NCBI RefSeq assembly: GCF_003385185.1
Contig: NZ_PQHZ01000047.1
Coordinates: 1 to 47,993, forward strand
DNA length: 47,993 nt
Origin: Amycolatopsis palatopharyngis
GTDB lineage: Bacteria; Actinomycetota; Actinomycetes; Mycobacteriales; Pseudonocardiaceae
Reading direction: 5' to 3'
The position numbers and the translations under genes were made by a program. The notes under the pieces are model-generated. The model was given only the letters and a program-made list of their open reading frames with translations, ran no database searches and was not told where the DNA came from. Below, one piece after another: positions 16,303-25,153 of this stretch; positions within the stretch are counted from its first letter, which is position 1, and each line of letters opens with the position of its first letter.

Positions 16303-16998
16303 TCAGGTCCGAGCAACGCTGTGTTCGTCCGAGGCCGATTCCGCACCCCTCGCCACGTTGTGGTTGTGCAGAGCGCGGTAGGCGAGGAAGTACACGAACA
16401 TCTGGAATCCCCACGTGGCCAGCGCGGCGCTGTAGAAAAGCGTTCGGTGCGCATCGTCGCCGGGAATCGGGAAGAAGTCGTACGTGATCGCGATAACGGA
16501 TCCCGCGATGGTGACCAGCCCCGCGGCTATGGCCAGACCTGTGGCGCCGATGCGCCAGAGCCGCCACGAGAAGTAGGCGAGGAAGATCGTCGTGAGCACG
16601 TTGACCACGACGTAGAACGTCGCCGGACCGAGGTGAAGCTGGTCGGCGCGGAACTGCTGGAGGTACAGCCCGGCGGCGGCAGCCAGCGCGAACACACCGA
16701 CGTCGACCGCGACGGTCGGCTTGTACCGGTGCGTCACGCGCATCAGGCCCATGACGAGAATGAGCGTGATGCCGACGGATCGCGAGAAGGCGTCGAAGAA
16801 GTACGCGACGTTGTAGAGGAAGCCATCCTCGTCTCCGCCCAGAAGGGCCCAGAGGAGGAAGTTCGAACCCGACGTGGCGACGATCATCCATTCCAGACCG
16901 AGCAGGTAGTTCTTGTAGCGTCGGATGAACTTCCATCCGAAGTAGAAGCCGGCGAAGATCATCCAGAGATCGGCCAGCATGAAGAGCAGGTCCTTCAT
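16303..16998 (-). CDS. Seven-helix integral membrane protein of unknown family
   Basis: A 231-residue very hydrophobic protein with about seven predicted helices. Examples are LLFMLADLWMIFAGFYFGWKF, GITLILVMGLM, FYVVVNVLTTIFLAYFSW and TGLAIAAGLVTIAGSVIAI. Trp/Arg/Lys residues flank the helices, and the C-terminal tail is polar. I do not recognise the family. It is the first gene of an operon with the PuuB-like oxidase and lies behind TetR-type palindromes, so a role in amine transport, sensing or electron transfer is conceivable but not shown. Confidence 0.8.
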   Translation of the reverse strand: MKDLLFMLADLWMIFAGFYFGWKFIRRYKNYLLGLEWMIVATSGSNFLLWALLGGDEDGFLYNVAYFFDAFSRSVGITLILVMGLMRVTHRYKPTVAVDVGVFALAAAAGLYLQQFRADQLHLGPATFYVVVNVLTTIFLAYFSWRLWRIGATGLAIAAGLVTIAGSVIAITYDFFPIPGDDAHRTLFYSAALATWGFQMFVYFLAYRALHNHNVARGAESASDEHSVART

Positions 16999-17132
16999 GT
17001 CCTTGATTCCTTCAGGTCATGCCTTCGTCTCTGCGCTGAAGGCGTCACGGCGGATCCGTTCCTTCGAAACCGGCTGATCAACCCTGGTGGCCACCGCGCC
17101 GATTCGTGATCCGGCTCATACCCTAACTCTTA

Positions 17133-17163
17133 CTTAGTCATCCGATCAAGGCGTTTGACTAAG
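17133..17163. promoter_or_regulatory. TGACT-type dyad in the 7TM/tetR divergent region
   Basis: CTTAGTCA (17133-17140) and TGACTAAG (17156-17163) are perfect 8-bp inverted arms, 135-165 bases upstream of the 7TM gene and about 100-130 bases before tetR. They share the TGACT half-site with the dyads at 17221, 25865 and 26002, so I read them as TetR operators. Confidence 0.6.
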
Positions 17164-17220
17164 AACATGGAGTGTCGAGCTTCTTGACCGTCGACCTCCG
17201 GGTCCACTGCTAAGCTGGGC

Positions 17221-17235
17221 CTTGACTTAATCAAG
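17221..17235. promoter_or_regulatory. tetR-proximal palindrome CTTGACTTAATCAAG
   Basis: CTTGA (17221-17225) CTTAA TCAAG (17231-17235), 32 bases upstream of the tetR GTG. Eleven bases (TGACTTAATCA) recur exactly at 26003-26013, before the APC permease operon. TTGACT may double as the -35 of tetR, which would allow autorepression. Confidence 0.65.
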
Positions 17236-17266
17236 CGTCCAACTGCGTATGCATCGGGAGGATCTC

Positions 17267-17875
17267 GTGCCACGGATCTCCGCCGCCCAGCGGCGTAGTG
17301 ACTTCATCAAGGCCGCCGTGGAGGTCATCGCGATCTACGGCATCGACGGCGCGACAACCCGACGAATCGCCGAGCAGGCACAGGCGAACCTGGCGATGCT
17401 GCACTACTGCTACGACTCCAAAGAGGATCTCTTCGCCGATGTCTACGAGTACGTCGCCAGCAGGTACCGCGACGTCACCGAAGCCAGCGATCCGCACGCC
17501 ACCCTGGCGGACACAGCACGTCAACTCCTGCGCGCTGCCATGGAGTGCTACCTCGAGTCACCCAGCTTCACCGCCGCAACGCTGGAACTCATGAGCTGGG
17601 CACGGCGTCAGCACGGAGACCGCGGGATCGCGGTGTACGACCAAGCCCTCGAGTCGATGCGCGCGGTGCTTCGCGGTGCCGGCTCAGACCACCCGGTCGA
17701 ACCAGAAACCATCGACCAGATCGCCTATGTCATCGCCACCTTGGCCGACGGTTTCGCCATGAACTGGTTCACCTACGGGGATCGGTCCGCCGCTACGAAG
17801 CAGATGGAAACCGTCGTCTCAGTACTCGACAGCTGGCTCGCGGTTCGGATCGGATCCACGCCCGCCACTGTGTGA
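17267..17875 (+). CDS. TetR-family regulator of the amine cluster
   Basis: A 202-residue TetR repressor. The HTH is AAVEVIAIYGIDGATTRRIAEQAQ followed by LAMLHYCYDSKEDLFADVYEYV; the rest is an all-helical ligand domain ending in DGFAMNWFTYGD and VVSVLDSWLAV. GTG 17267 is preferred over ATG 17249 because GGAGG (17257-17261) lies five bases before it. It sits between two halves of the amine-degradation gene set, and related palindromes lie before it and before all three surrounding operons. It is therefore probably the local repressor, induced by the amine or a gamma-glutamyl or CoA intermediate. Confidence 0.9.
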   Translation: MPRISAAQRRSDFIKAAVEVIAIYGIDGATTRRIAEQAQANLAMLHYCYDSKEDLFADVYEYVASRYRDVTEASDPHATLADTARQLLRAAMECYLESPSFTAATLELMSWARRQHGDRGIAVYDQALESMRAVLRGAGSDHPVEPETIDQIAYVIATLADGFAMNWFTYGDRSAATKQMETVVSVLDSWLAVRIGSTPATV

Positions 17876-17881
17876 TCGATC

Positions 17882-17912
17882 CGGTGGGAGGCCCGGGGCC
17901 GGCCTCCCACCG
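17882..17912. terminator. Strong bidirectional hairpin between tetR and aldehyde dehydrogenase genes
   Basis: CGGTGGGAGGCC (17882-17893), loop CGGGGCC, GGCCTCCCACCG (17901-17912): a perfect 12-bp GC-rich stem between two convergent stop codons (17875 and 17929). It fits a bidirectional terminator, though no clear U-tract is present. Confidence 0.75.
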
Positions 17913-17928
17913 ATGGTGAGTGCTGTTG

Positions 17929-19392
17929 TCACAACGGCAGCTCGGGCGAGTCCACACCGACGACCCGGTCACCACAGAAGACGCGCACCGACTCCGCCGA
18001 CCCGTGGCCGCCGATACCTGCCGGACCCCAGAAGCTCTGCGCCGAGTCGTCACCGAGGTCGGCGATCTTGGCGCCATTGACGCGCACCTCGCCGGACAGG
18101 ATGCGGGAGCCGATCTCGATGGCGCGATCGGTGTCGGCGCCGAACACATAGGCGTCAAGGCCTGAGGGATCGGCGTTCGCGACGCGCAGCGCCTCTTCGT
18201 CGGAGTCCACGGCGTGCAGCGACACCACTGGACCGAACAACTCGGCGGTGGCCGCAGCGGCATCGGCGCCCACGGCGATCGTCGGCGACATGAAGAAACC
18301 GTCGAGCTCGGGCAGCTGGGCGGGCTGACGGATGCTCGCCCCGAGTTCACGCAGCCTCTCGATCCTGCGCTGCAGAGTCTGGAAGTGCGGCGCATTGGAG
18401 ATCGGGCCGATGTCGGCGTCCTCGTCGAGAGAGTGACCGACGACGAGCTTGGAGATCCGCTCGGTCAACGCCTCGAGAAGAGGGTCGACCAGACCCCGGT
18501 GCGCGAGGATCTTGCCCGGCCCCTCACACCACTGACCGTTGAGCTTGGTCATGCCGTCGAGGATGCCGTCGGCGGCGACGTCGAGATCGGCATCGTCCAG
18601 CACGAGCACCGGATTGTTGCCACCGAGCTCCAACTGCAGGACCTTGAAGTCCTCCGCGCCGGCCCGCGCGATGGCACGGCCAGCACCCGGTCCGCCGGTG
18701 AACGAGACGATCTTGATGCGCGAGTCGGCGGTCAGCGTCGCGCCGACGCCGCCGGTGCCGTGCACCAGCTGAAGCGCACCGCTGGGCAGGCCCGCCTGGA
18801 CGAAGCACTCGACGATGATCTGCGCGCTACTGGGCGCGTGCTCCGAGGGCTTGAGGATCACGGGGCAACCCGCCGCGATCGCACTGGCGATCTTGGCTGC
18901 GGGGATGAAGCTCGGACCGTTCCACGGCGTGAGGATCGCCGCGGGCCCCCACGGCACCTTGTAGAGGCGGACGTCGCGGCCGCCTGCTGCCAACTCGGTA
19001 ACGCGCGGAATGTTCAGCAGGTCCGACGCCGACGCCCGAATCCTCGCGGGCAGGAACGCCGCGACCTTACGTGTGACGCTGATGGGCGTACCACTGGTCA
19101 GCGAGTCCGCCCGCGCGATGTCCTCGGCTCGGGTCTCGATGATCTCTGCTGCGCGCTCGAGCATGGCGGCGCGCTCACGCCGGGCGTCCTCGTCCCAGCG
19201 GCCGATGTCGTACACGCGCTCCGCGTGCCGCAGCGCACGCTCGAGATCGTCGGGTGCGGTGGTGACGAGGCGGTGGACGGGCTCGCGTGTGTTGGGGTCG
19301 ACGTTCCACGCGTCCTTGACCGTCTCGCATTCGCTCCAGTCGTCGGCGACGTAGTTCACCGGCTGGCGGATCGTGATCTCGTGGCTCGCCAT
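17929..19392 (-). CDS. NAD(P)-dependent aldehyde dehydrogenase (PuuC-like role)
   Basis: A 487-residue ALDH. Cofactor site residues are WGPAAILTPWNGPSF and VILKPSEHAP; the glycine motif is VSFTGGPGAG; the catalytic Glu is in LQLELGGNNP and the Cys in LNGQWCEGPGK; the C-terminal block AELFGPVVSLH is present. It should oxidise an aldehyde to a carboxylate. In the Puu scheme that aldehyde is the gamma-glutamyl amino aldehyde made by the DAO-type oxidase; the adjacent alcohol dehydrogenase offers another source. ATG 19392 (GAGGTGAG upstream) is preferred; ATG 19413 is possible. It is the last gene of the large minus-strand operon, 28 bases after the ADH. Confidence 0.92.
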   Translation of the reverse strand: MASHEITIRQPVNYVADDWSECETVKDAWNVDPNTREPVHRLVTTAPDDLERALRHAERVYDIGRWDEDARRERAAMLERAAEIIETRAEDIARADSLTSGTPISVTRKVAAFLPARIRASASDLLNIPRVTELAAGGRDVRLYKVPWGPAAILTPWNGPSFIPAAKIASAIAAGCPVILKPSEHAPSSAQIIVECFVQAGLPSGALQLVHGTGGVGATLTADSRIKIVSFTGGPGAGRAIARAGAEDFKVLQLELGGNNPVLVLDDADLDVAADGILDGMTKLNGQWCEGPGKILAHRGLVDPLLEALTERISKLVVGHSLDEDADIGPISNAPHFQTLQRRIERLRELGASIRQPAQLPELDGFFMSPTIAVGADAAAATAELFGPVVSLHAVDSDEEALRVANADPSGLDAYVFGADTDRAIEIGSRILSGEVRVNGAKIADLGDDSAQSFWGPAGIGGHGSAESVRVFCGDRVVGVDSPELPL

Positions 19393-19420
19393 GGAACTCA
19401 CCTCTGCGTTCATTGTTCGG

Positions 19421-20518
19421 TCAGGACTGGAGGTCGACGACGATGCGGGTGACGTCACCGGACTTCATCGCCTCGAAGCCCTCGTTGATCTCGCCGAATC
19501 CGATGACGCGCGTGACCATCTCGTCGAGCTGCAGCCGTCCCTGTTGGTACAGGCGCGCGAGCTGAAGGATGTCCTGCCGCGCCTGGCCCGAGCCCATGTA
19601 TGAGCCGATGAGCCGCTTCTCCTCGAAGAAGAAGTCCGACGCCGGGATACTGAGTTCGGTGCCTCCTGGCGCGATCCCGACCAGGCAGGCCGTGCCCGTC
19701 GGGCGCAGGAGGGCCACGGCCGTCGCCGCGGTGCGGGCGGAACCGACCGCCTCGAAGGCGTAGTCCACCCCGTCACCGAGCTGGCGGTGGAGTCCCGAGA
19801 CCGTGTCGCCGTCCCCGCCGTTGATGACGTGGGTGGCGCCGTAGCCGCGCGCGGCCTTCAACCGATCCTCGTCCAGATCGATGGCGACGATGGCCGAGGC
19901 ACCGGCGAGCCTGGCACCCTGGATGATGGCGGAGCCGACACCGCCGCAGCCGATGACAGCGACCGTGCTGCCCGGTCGCACCTGAGCGCCGCGGAACACG
20001 GCGCCGACACCGGTGATGACGCAGCAGGCCAGGAGGCATCCGACGTGCAGCGGTACGTCGCCGGGGAGCCTCACCAGCGAGTTCTCGCGCATGAGGACGT
20101 GCTGTGAGAACGCCCCGATATCGCCGAGCCGCTCGACCGGCCTGCCGTCCGTGGTCTGGAACGCGGGCCGAGGGCGACGGCGGATCTCCGCCACGCGCTG
20201 GCACTGGGTCGACCGTCCCGCCTCACAGTTGGTGCAGCGGCCGCAGGAAGGTGTCAGCGCGCCGACCACGCGGTCGCCGGGGTGCAACCCGGCCACCGCC
20301 GAACCGACCGCCTCGACCACGCCAGCCACCTCGTGCCCGACCACGACCGGCAGCTCGGTCGGCACCGTTCCGGTCATGTAGTGCAGGTCGCTGTGGCACA
20401 GCCCCACGTTCATGACCGCGACCCGCACCTCGTGCGGCTCCGGGTCGTCCACCCGAATTGTGGTCAGCTCGAGCGGCTCGTTGATCGCGGTCAGTACCGC
20501 GGCCTTGGTGTCGATCAT
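19421..20518 (-). CDS. Zinc-dependent alcohol dehydrogenase
   Basis: A 365-residue medium-chain dehydrogenase. Catalytic zinc ligands appear in NVGLCHSDLHY and VVGHEVAG; the structural-zinc Cys cluster is CGRCTNCEAGRSTQC; the NAD-binding turn is VAVIGCGGVGSAIIQGARLAGA, followed by VAIDLDEDRLKAA. This class-III-like form oxidises primary alcohols or hydroxy acids. Its ATG overlaps the TGA of the ligase-crotonase gene (ATGA). It may oxidise the hydroxyacyl product formed by the crotonase domain, or the alcohol released by the BVMO/esterase pair; the sequence does not decide. Confidence 0.94.
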   Translation of the reverse strand: MIDTKAAVLTAINEPLELTTIRVDDPEPHEVRVAVMNVGLCHSDLHYMTGTVPTELPVVVGHEVAGVVEAVGSAVAGLHPGDRVVGALTPSCGRCTNCEAGRSTQCQRVAEIRRRPRPAFQTTDGRPVERLGDIGAFSQHVLMRENSLVRLPGDVPLHVGCLLACCVITGVGAVFRGAQVRPGSTVAVIGCGGVGSAIIQGARLAGASAIVAIDLDEDRLKAARGYGATHVINGGDGDTVSGLHRQLGDGVDYAFEAVGSARTAATAVALLRPTGTACLVGIAPGGTELSIPASDFFFEEKRLIGSYMGSGQARQDILQLARLYQQGRLQLDEMVTRVIGFGEINEGFEAMKSGDVTRIVVDLQS

Positions 20519-22977
20519 GTCGGCCTGTCTTCTCTCGTTGGTCTGTTGCGGGTGGTGGGCGATTCCGGTGCGGGGTACGCGCGGGTGCTCCTGGCCGTCA
20601 GGTAGCCCTGGATGCCGGTCGTGAGCGCACCGCTGTCCCACGACGCCTTCGCGGCCACGTCCTCGCGGGCGAAGGCCTGCTCGATCTCCTCGAACAGGGG
20701 ACGCAGGAGCGCGAGATGGAGGGCCGTCGTGTTCCCTTCGGGGGTCCACTCGATGACGGTGTCGACGGCGCGGTCGACCAGGATGTCGGGTTCGACAATC
20801 TCGTCGAGGAGCCCGATCCGCAGGGCCTCCTCGGACCGGATTCGCGGGGACCCGAGGACGATGCGCATCGCGTGGTTCCCGACGAGGCGCCTCAGTAGCA
20901 CGCTGGACGCGTTCGAGATCGTGATGCCCCGGCCGTTCTCCGGCTGGTAGTACTCCGTCGCCGGGGTGCCGATGCGAGCGTCGCAGCACAGGGTGATCTC
21001 CGAGGCTCCCCCGACCGCGATGCCGTTGACAGCCGCGATGCAGGGGACCTGGGTCTCCAGGATGGCCCGGGTGATGTCGTGGAAGCTCGCGAACGCCTCA
21101 TGGAACTCGGCGTCCGTGGAGGGCGCGCTCTGCAGATCCTCCCCCGCGGAGAAGACCCGCCCCTCGCCGGTGAGCACGATCCCGCGCACGCTCTCGCCGG
21201 TGCCGAGTTCTCGGATGACGGATGCCAGCCGCAGCCGAGTGGCGACGTCCATGGCGTTGAGCTTCTCGGGACGCCGGAGCGTCAGTACCGCGACGCCCCG
21301 GACGACGTCGACGTCGAGAAATCCTCCGCCGGATGCGGCCGCTGTTCTGTTCCGTCGTGCATCGAGGTCGTGGGTCACGCCGGAATCGCCTGCGGCGCGG
21401 GCCTTGAGGGCAGGCTTGGAGACGCGTTCGGAGGGCGTCCGGGGGAAGTCGGCAACGAACTCGACGTAGCGCGGCACCTTGAAGCGGGCGAGTTCCTTGG
21501 CGGCGCGCTCGACGATCTCCTCCGCGGTCGCACGATCGGCCGGAACGCCGGCGGCCAGCTGGACGAAGGCCTTGACCTCCTCGCCGAGCGTCTCGTCGGG
21601 CTCGGCGACGACCGCGGCCGAGACCACCAGGTCGTCTCGTTCCAGGGCTGCCTCGACCTCGGCGCTCGCGACGTTCTCGCCACCGCGACGCACCATGTCC
21701 TTGATCCGTCCGACCAGTTGGATGCCGCCGTCGGGGCGACGGACCACGACGTCACCGGTGTGCAGCCAGCAGTCCCGCCGGACCTGGGCAGTGGCCTCGG
21801 GCCGGTTCCAGTAGCCGTTCATCATCGGTTTGCCCGCGACGATCAGCTCACCCGGCTCACCGTCGGGCACCTCGGCGCCGTCGGGGTCGACGACGCGGAC
21901 CTGCTTCGTCCGCACCGGGCGCCCCAGGCTCCCGCTGCCCACGGCGTCGGTGTCACCGAACGCGCTGAACAGGTCGATCCCGGATTCGGTCATCCCGTAG
22001 ACCTCGCGCCACGGTGCGCCCCAGCGCTCCTCCAGCTGGGCATGAAGACCGACCGGAATGCCGGAGCACAACACCATGCGGAGGTCGTTGTCGCGGTCGT
22101 CGGCGGCAGGTGTCTGCTTGAACAGCAGCGTCGGCATCGATCCGAGGACGTAGCAGAAGGTCGCGTGGTGCCTGCGCACGTCCGCCATGAAGTTCGACGC
22201 GGAGAATCGGGGCAGCACGACCAGCGGGGCGCCGAGCGTGAGGGCCAGCGCGGTGTTCCACTGTGGATCCATATAGGAGAACGGCTGCGCCGTCAGGAGC
22301 ACGTCCTCGGTCCCGAGCCCGGTCGCCGCCGCACAGATCCAGCCCAACCGGACCCAGTAGTCGTGGGTGAGCATGCACGCCTTGGGAAAACCGGTCGTGC
22401 CCGAGGTGTACTGCAGGTTCGCCAGCGTCCCGCCGTCGACCGGCACAGCTGGAGGCGTCGCCGGAAACGGCTCCGACCCGTCGTCGGCGACATCGACGAC
22501 CCGGACGCCGGCAAGCCCGTCCTCATCCGAGATGACGTCGGCAACCAGGCCGGAGCGCTCGGAATCGGTGAACACGACGCGTGCCCCCGAGTCCCGGAGG
22601 ACGAAGGCGAGGTCGGCCCGCTGGTAGGAGCAGTTGATCGGTACGGCGACCGCCCCTATCTTCAGCGCGGCGAGCCACGCCAGCGGCCAATGCACGACGT
22701 TCGGGAGCATGATCGCGACACGGTGGCCCGGCTGGACGCCGTCGACCTCGATCAGCCGGTGCGCGAGCCTGGAGGTCCACTCGTCGATGTCGGCGAAACT
22801 CCAGGACCATTCGCCGAAACGCAGGAACTCCCGGCCCGGTGAGTCCCGCACACGCTGCGACAGCAGCTCGGTCAGCGTCGGAAGGGCGGGGTCATCGCCC
22901 GCCCGATCGGGCTCCACGACCGGGCGGGGACCCGGGCGGTCGCGACCGGCCTGCTCGGCTGCCACGTTCGCGGTCAT
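20515..22977 (-). CDS. Acyl-CoA ligase fused to enoyl-CoA hydratase (crotonase)
   Basis: A single 820-residue frame with two complete enzyme domains. Residues about 30-530 are an AMP-forming CoA ligase: P-loop TSGTTG (191-196), YGMTE (327-331), HTGD (406-409), GRIKD (423-427) and a catalytic Lys near 521 in SERVSKPALK, a CaiC-like ending. After a linker of about 25 residues, 553-770 is a crotonase: LTLRRPEKLNAMD, oxyanion parts FSAGEDL and NGIAVGGASEITLCCDARI. The ligase should make an acyl-CoA, and the crotonase should hydrate an enoyl-CoA derived from it. CaiC and CaiD are separate proteins in carnitine metabolism, so the fusion is unusual. No internal start or frameshift is apparent. The gene overlaps both neighbours as ATGA. 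Confidence 0.93.
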   Translation of the reverse strand: MTANVAAEQAGRDRPGPRPVVEPDRAGDDPALPTLTELLSQRVRDSPGREFLRFGEWSWSFADIDEWTSRLAHRLIEVDGVQPGHRVAIMLPNVVHWPLAWLAALKIGAVAVPINCSYQRADLAFVLRDSGARVVFTDSERSGLVADVISDEDGLAGVRVVDVADDGSEPFPATPPAVPVDGGTLANLQYTSGTTGFPKACMLTHDYWVRLGWICAAATGLGTEDVLLTAQPFSYMDPQWNTALALTLGAPLVVLPRFSASNFMADVRRHHATFCYVLGSMPTLLFKQTPAADDRDNDLRMVLCSGIPVGLHAQLEERWGAPWREVYGMTESGIDLFSAFGDTDAVGSGSLGRPVRTKQVRVVDPDGAEVPDGEPGELIVAGKPMMNGYWNRPEATAQVRRDCWLHTGDVVVRRPDGGIQLVGRIKDMVRRGGENVASAEVEAALERDDLVVSAAVVAEPDETLGEEVKAFVQLAAGVPADRATAEEIVERAAKELARFKVPRYVEFVADFPRTPSERVSKPALKARAAGDSGVTHDLDARRNRTAAASGGGFLDVDVVRGVAVLTLRRPEKLNAMDVATRLRLASVIRELGTGESVRGIVLTGEGRVFSAGEDLQSAPSTDAEFHEAFASFHDITRAILETQVPCIAAVNGIAVGGASEITLCCDARIGTPATEYYQPENGRGITISNASSVLLRRLVGNHAMRIVLGSPRIRSEEALRIGLLDEIVEPDILVDRAVDTVIEWTPEGNTTALHLALLRPLFEEIEQAFAREDVAAKASWDSGALTTGIQGYLTARSTRAYPAPESPTTRNRPTREDRPT

Positions 22978-23756
22978 CGCAAGCTCCTCCGTATCTCTTC
23001 ACCGTGGCGGTCCGCCAGCAGCGTCACCGCGGCCTGGACGATCCACGTCATCGCCGGGTCGGCACTTTTCATCCACTCCGGATGCCACTGGACTCCGAGC
23101 ACCGGAGCGCCTGGGAGCTCGACCGACTCGATCACGCCGTCACTCGTCCGCCCGGTCACGACCAGACCGGTGCCGCAGCGGTCGACGGCCTGGTGGTGCC
23201 AGGAGTTGGTTGTCGCGTGCTCGCCGAACAGGTCGGCGGCGATCGAGCCCTTCTCGAAGGTCACGAGGTGATCAGCGGTGCCGTCGGTGGGCGCGGCCTC
23301 TGCCGACAGGTGACTCACCGAGCCGGGCGGAAGGTCGGGGACGAGCGTCCCGCCGAGGGCGACATTGAGCACCTGCATGCCGCGGCACACACCCAGCACG
23401 GGAATGCCCCGCTCCAGAGCGGCTCTGGCGAGCGCGAGCTCGTAGGAGTCCCGAGCCGCGTCGTGCGCCATCGGGTCCATCCGTGGATCGATGTCGCGGA
23501 CCACTACCGGGTCGCCACCCGAGTACGCCGGATGGACGTCCTGTCCGCCGGTGATCACGACCCCGGACAGCCATTGGCTGACGGCCGTCGCGTCGGTGTC
23601 GTAGGACAGGTGCACCGGAAGCCCACCCGATTCCGCGATCCGGCTCGCGAAGTCCGACATGTAGCTGTCGAGGCAACGATCGCCGTACCGCTCGTCGGCT
23701 CCCTTGATCAGACTCAGCCGGAATCGTCGACCGGTGATGCCGATCAGCGGCCTCAT
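22974..23756 (-). CDS. Class-C26 gamma-glutamyl hydrolase (PuuD-like)
   Basis: A 260-residue glutamine-amidotransferase-type hydrolase. It starts RPLIGITGRRFRL; the oxyanion region is VVITGGQDVHP; the nucleophile elbow is PVLGVCRGMQVLNVALGG; the catalytic His-x-Glu is in VLGVQWHPEWM; and SWHHQAVD is typical of PuuD. PuuD removes the gamma-glutamyl group from gamma-Glu-GABA, releasing the amino acid. ATG 23756 follows GGAGG by eight bases; GTG 23759 is also possible. It is 23 bases downstream of the glutamine-synthetase-like gene and overlaps the ligase-crotonase as ATGA. Confidence 0.92.
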   Translation of the reverse strand: MRPLIGITGRRFRLSLIKGADERYGDRCLDSYMSDFASRIAESGGLPVHLSYDTDATAVSQWLSGVVITGGQDVHPAYSGGDPVVVRDIDPRMDPMAHDAARDSYELALARAALERGIPVLGVCRGMQVLNVALGGTLVPDLPPGSVSHLSAEAAPTDGTADHLVTFEKGSIAADLFGEHATTNSWHHQAVDRCGTGLVVTGRTSDGVIESVELPGAPVLGVQWHPEWMKSADPAMTWIVQAAVTLLADRHGEEIRRSLR

Positions 23757-23779
23757 CACCTTGGCCTCCTCATGTGTGC

Positions 23780-25153
23780 TCACGGGAACTCGAAGTAGCG
23801 TGTGGACTCCCACTGCGAGAGTTCGGCGAACGGATCGCCGCCTTTGGTGTGGAACTCCATCCACTCCCATCGTCGTGACGCGACCCAGAAGTCCACGAAC
23901 TCGTCACCGAGGTACTCGCGCAGGAGAGGATCAGCGTCCAGGGCCGCACCGGCCTTCGACATCGTGTTGGGAATCCGGGTCACTCCGTCGTCGTCGGGCA
24001 GGCACCATGCCATGTCCGTGACCTGCTCCGGTGGCTCGATCTCCCGCTCGATGCCGGCCAGTACTCCGGCCAGCACCCCGGCCAGAGCGAGGTATGGGTT
24101 GACGTCGGCACCGGGCAGCCGGTACTCGAGGCGCGAGTACTTGGGGTGACCAGTGATGGCACGCACCGCGGCCGTCTTGTTGTTCACGCCCCAGCTCACG
24201 ACGGTGGGCGGTCCGGTGAAATCCACCAACCGCCGGTAGGACGTGATCTGCGGTAACGCGATCGACGTGTTGCCCTCCATAGTGGACAGCAGTCCCCCAA
24301 CCGCATGTCGCATCAGCTGGGACGGGCCGTCCTCGGCGAAGAACTGGTTCACTCCGTCGCTCCGGAGCGACAGGTTGATGTGGGCGCCCTGTCCATAGCC
24401 GGCCGTCGGCTTGGCCATGAAGGTCACCGCGTGGCCCTGCTCGAACGCGACCTCGCGCATGACTTGCCGGGCCCTGGCCCAGGAATCGGCCAGCGTGATC
24501 GGATCGTTCGGCGCCAGATTCAGCTCCGTCTGCCCGGCGGCGGCCTCGTCGGTCCATGCCTCCCACTCGATGCCGACACGATCGAGGCGGTCGACGACCG
24601 CTTCCATGTAGTCGACCCAGTCCTTGGACCTCGCCAGGTGGTACGTGGCTCCCGTGCTGCCGCCCAACGGCGTCAGATCCCGGTACCCGAGCTTTCGCGC
24701 CTCGTGGATGGACTCCTCGAACAGGGTTGCTTCGATCTCCACGGCAATGGTCGCGGTGTACCCGAGGGACGCGAGTCGATCCACCAGCTTCCGCACGAGG
24801 TTCCGCGGGCAGATCGGCACGGGCGAGCCGTCCTTGAGCCAGTAGTCGCCGATGACCGAGTCCAGACCCGGCTTCCACTCGACGAGGGTGGACATGTCGG
24901 GGACCAGCTGAATGTCGTAGAGGTTGCCGCGCCAGTCCGGAAAGGCATCACCGAGGACGATCTCGTTTCCCAGGTCGATCGCGAACAGCAGGTCGGCGAA
25001 GGCGAAGCCCGCATCCTTGCCCGAGGTGAATTTCGTGATCGACACGTTCTTGCCCAGAAAGCTTCCGTCGTGGTTCGTCGCTTCGAGGCGAACGGCGCGC
25101 GGGGAGCGCGAAGGAGCAGTGCCCTGGGTGGGCTGAGTGAGGTCAGATAGCAA
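23780..25153 (-). CDS. Glutamine-synthetase-like gamma-glutamyl amine ligase (PuuA-like)
   Basis: A 457-residue GS-family ligase. Catalytic elements are AVEIEATLFEES, GQTELNLAPNDP, GYGQGAHINLSL and the C-terminal RLEYRLPGADVNPYLALAG. Context separates it from nitrogen-assimilation GlnA: it is the second gene of an operon with a gamma-glutamyl hydrolase. PuuA-type enzymes join glutamate to an amine with ATP, protecting the amine and the cell during oxidation. Translation begins at TTG 25153, six bases after GGAGGG, and overlaps the previous gene by 11 bases. The amine substrate cannot be read from sequence. Confidence 0.9.
   Translation of the reverse strand: MLSDLTQPTQGTAPSRSPRAVRLEATNHDGSFLGKNVSITKFTSGKDAGFAFADLLFAIDLGNEIVLGDAFPDWRGNLYDIQLVPDMSTLVEWKPGLDSVIGDYWLKDGSPVPICPRNLVRKLVDRLASLGYTATIAVEIEATLFEESIHEARKLGYRDLTPLGGSTGATYHLARSKDWVDYMEAVVDRLDRVGIEWEAWTDEAAAGQTELNLAPNDPITLADSWARARQVMREVAFEQGHAVTFMAKPTAGYGQGAHINLSLRSDGVNQFFAEDGPSQLMRHAVGGLLSTMEGNTSIALPQITSYRRLVDFTGPPTVVSWGVNNKTAAVRAITGHPKYSRLEYRLPGADVNPYLALAGVLAGVLAGIEREIEPPEQVTDMAWCLPDDDGVTRIPNTMSKAGAALDADPLLREYLGDEFVDFWVASRRWEWMEFHTKGGDPFAELSQWESTRYFEFP

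Noticed and set aside
20515..22977. The ligase-crotonase as two genes misread as one
   Set aside because: No stop, ribosome site or plausible start precedes the crotonase part, and the frame continues through a short linker, so a real fusion is the simpler reading.
23780..25153. Ordinary nitrogen-assimilation glutamine synthetase
   Set aside because: Operon position with a gamma-glutamyl hydrolase, aldehyde dehydrogenase and amine genes favours an amine ligase, although the sequence alone cannot exclude glutamine synthesis.
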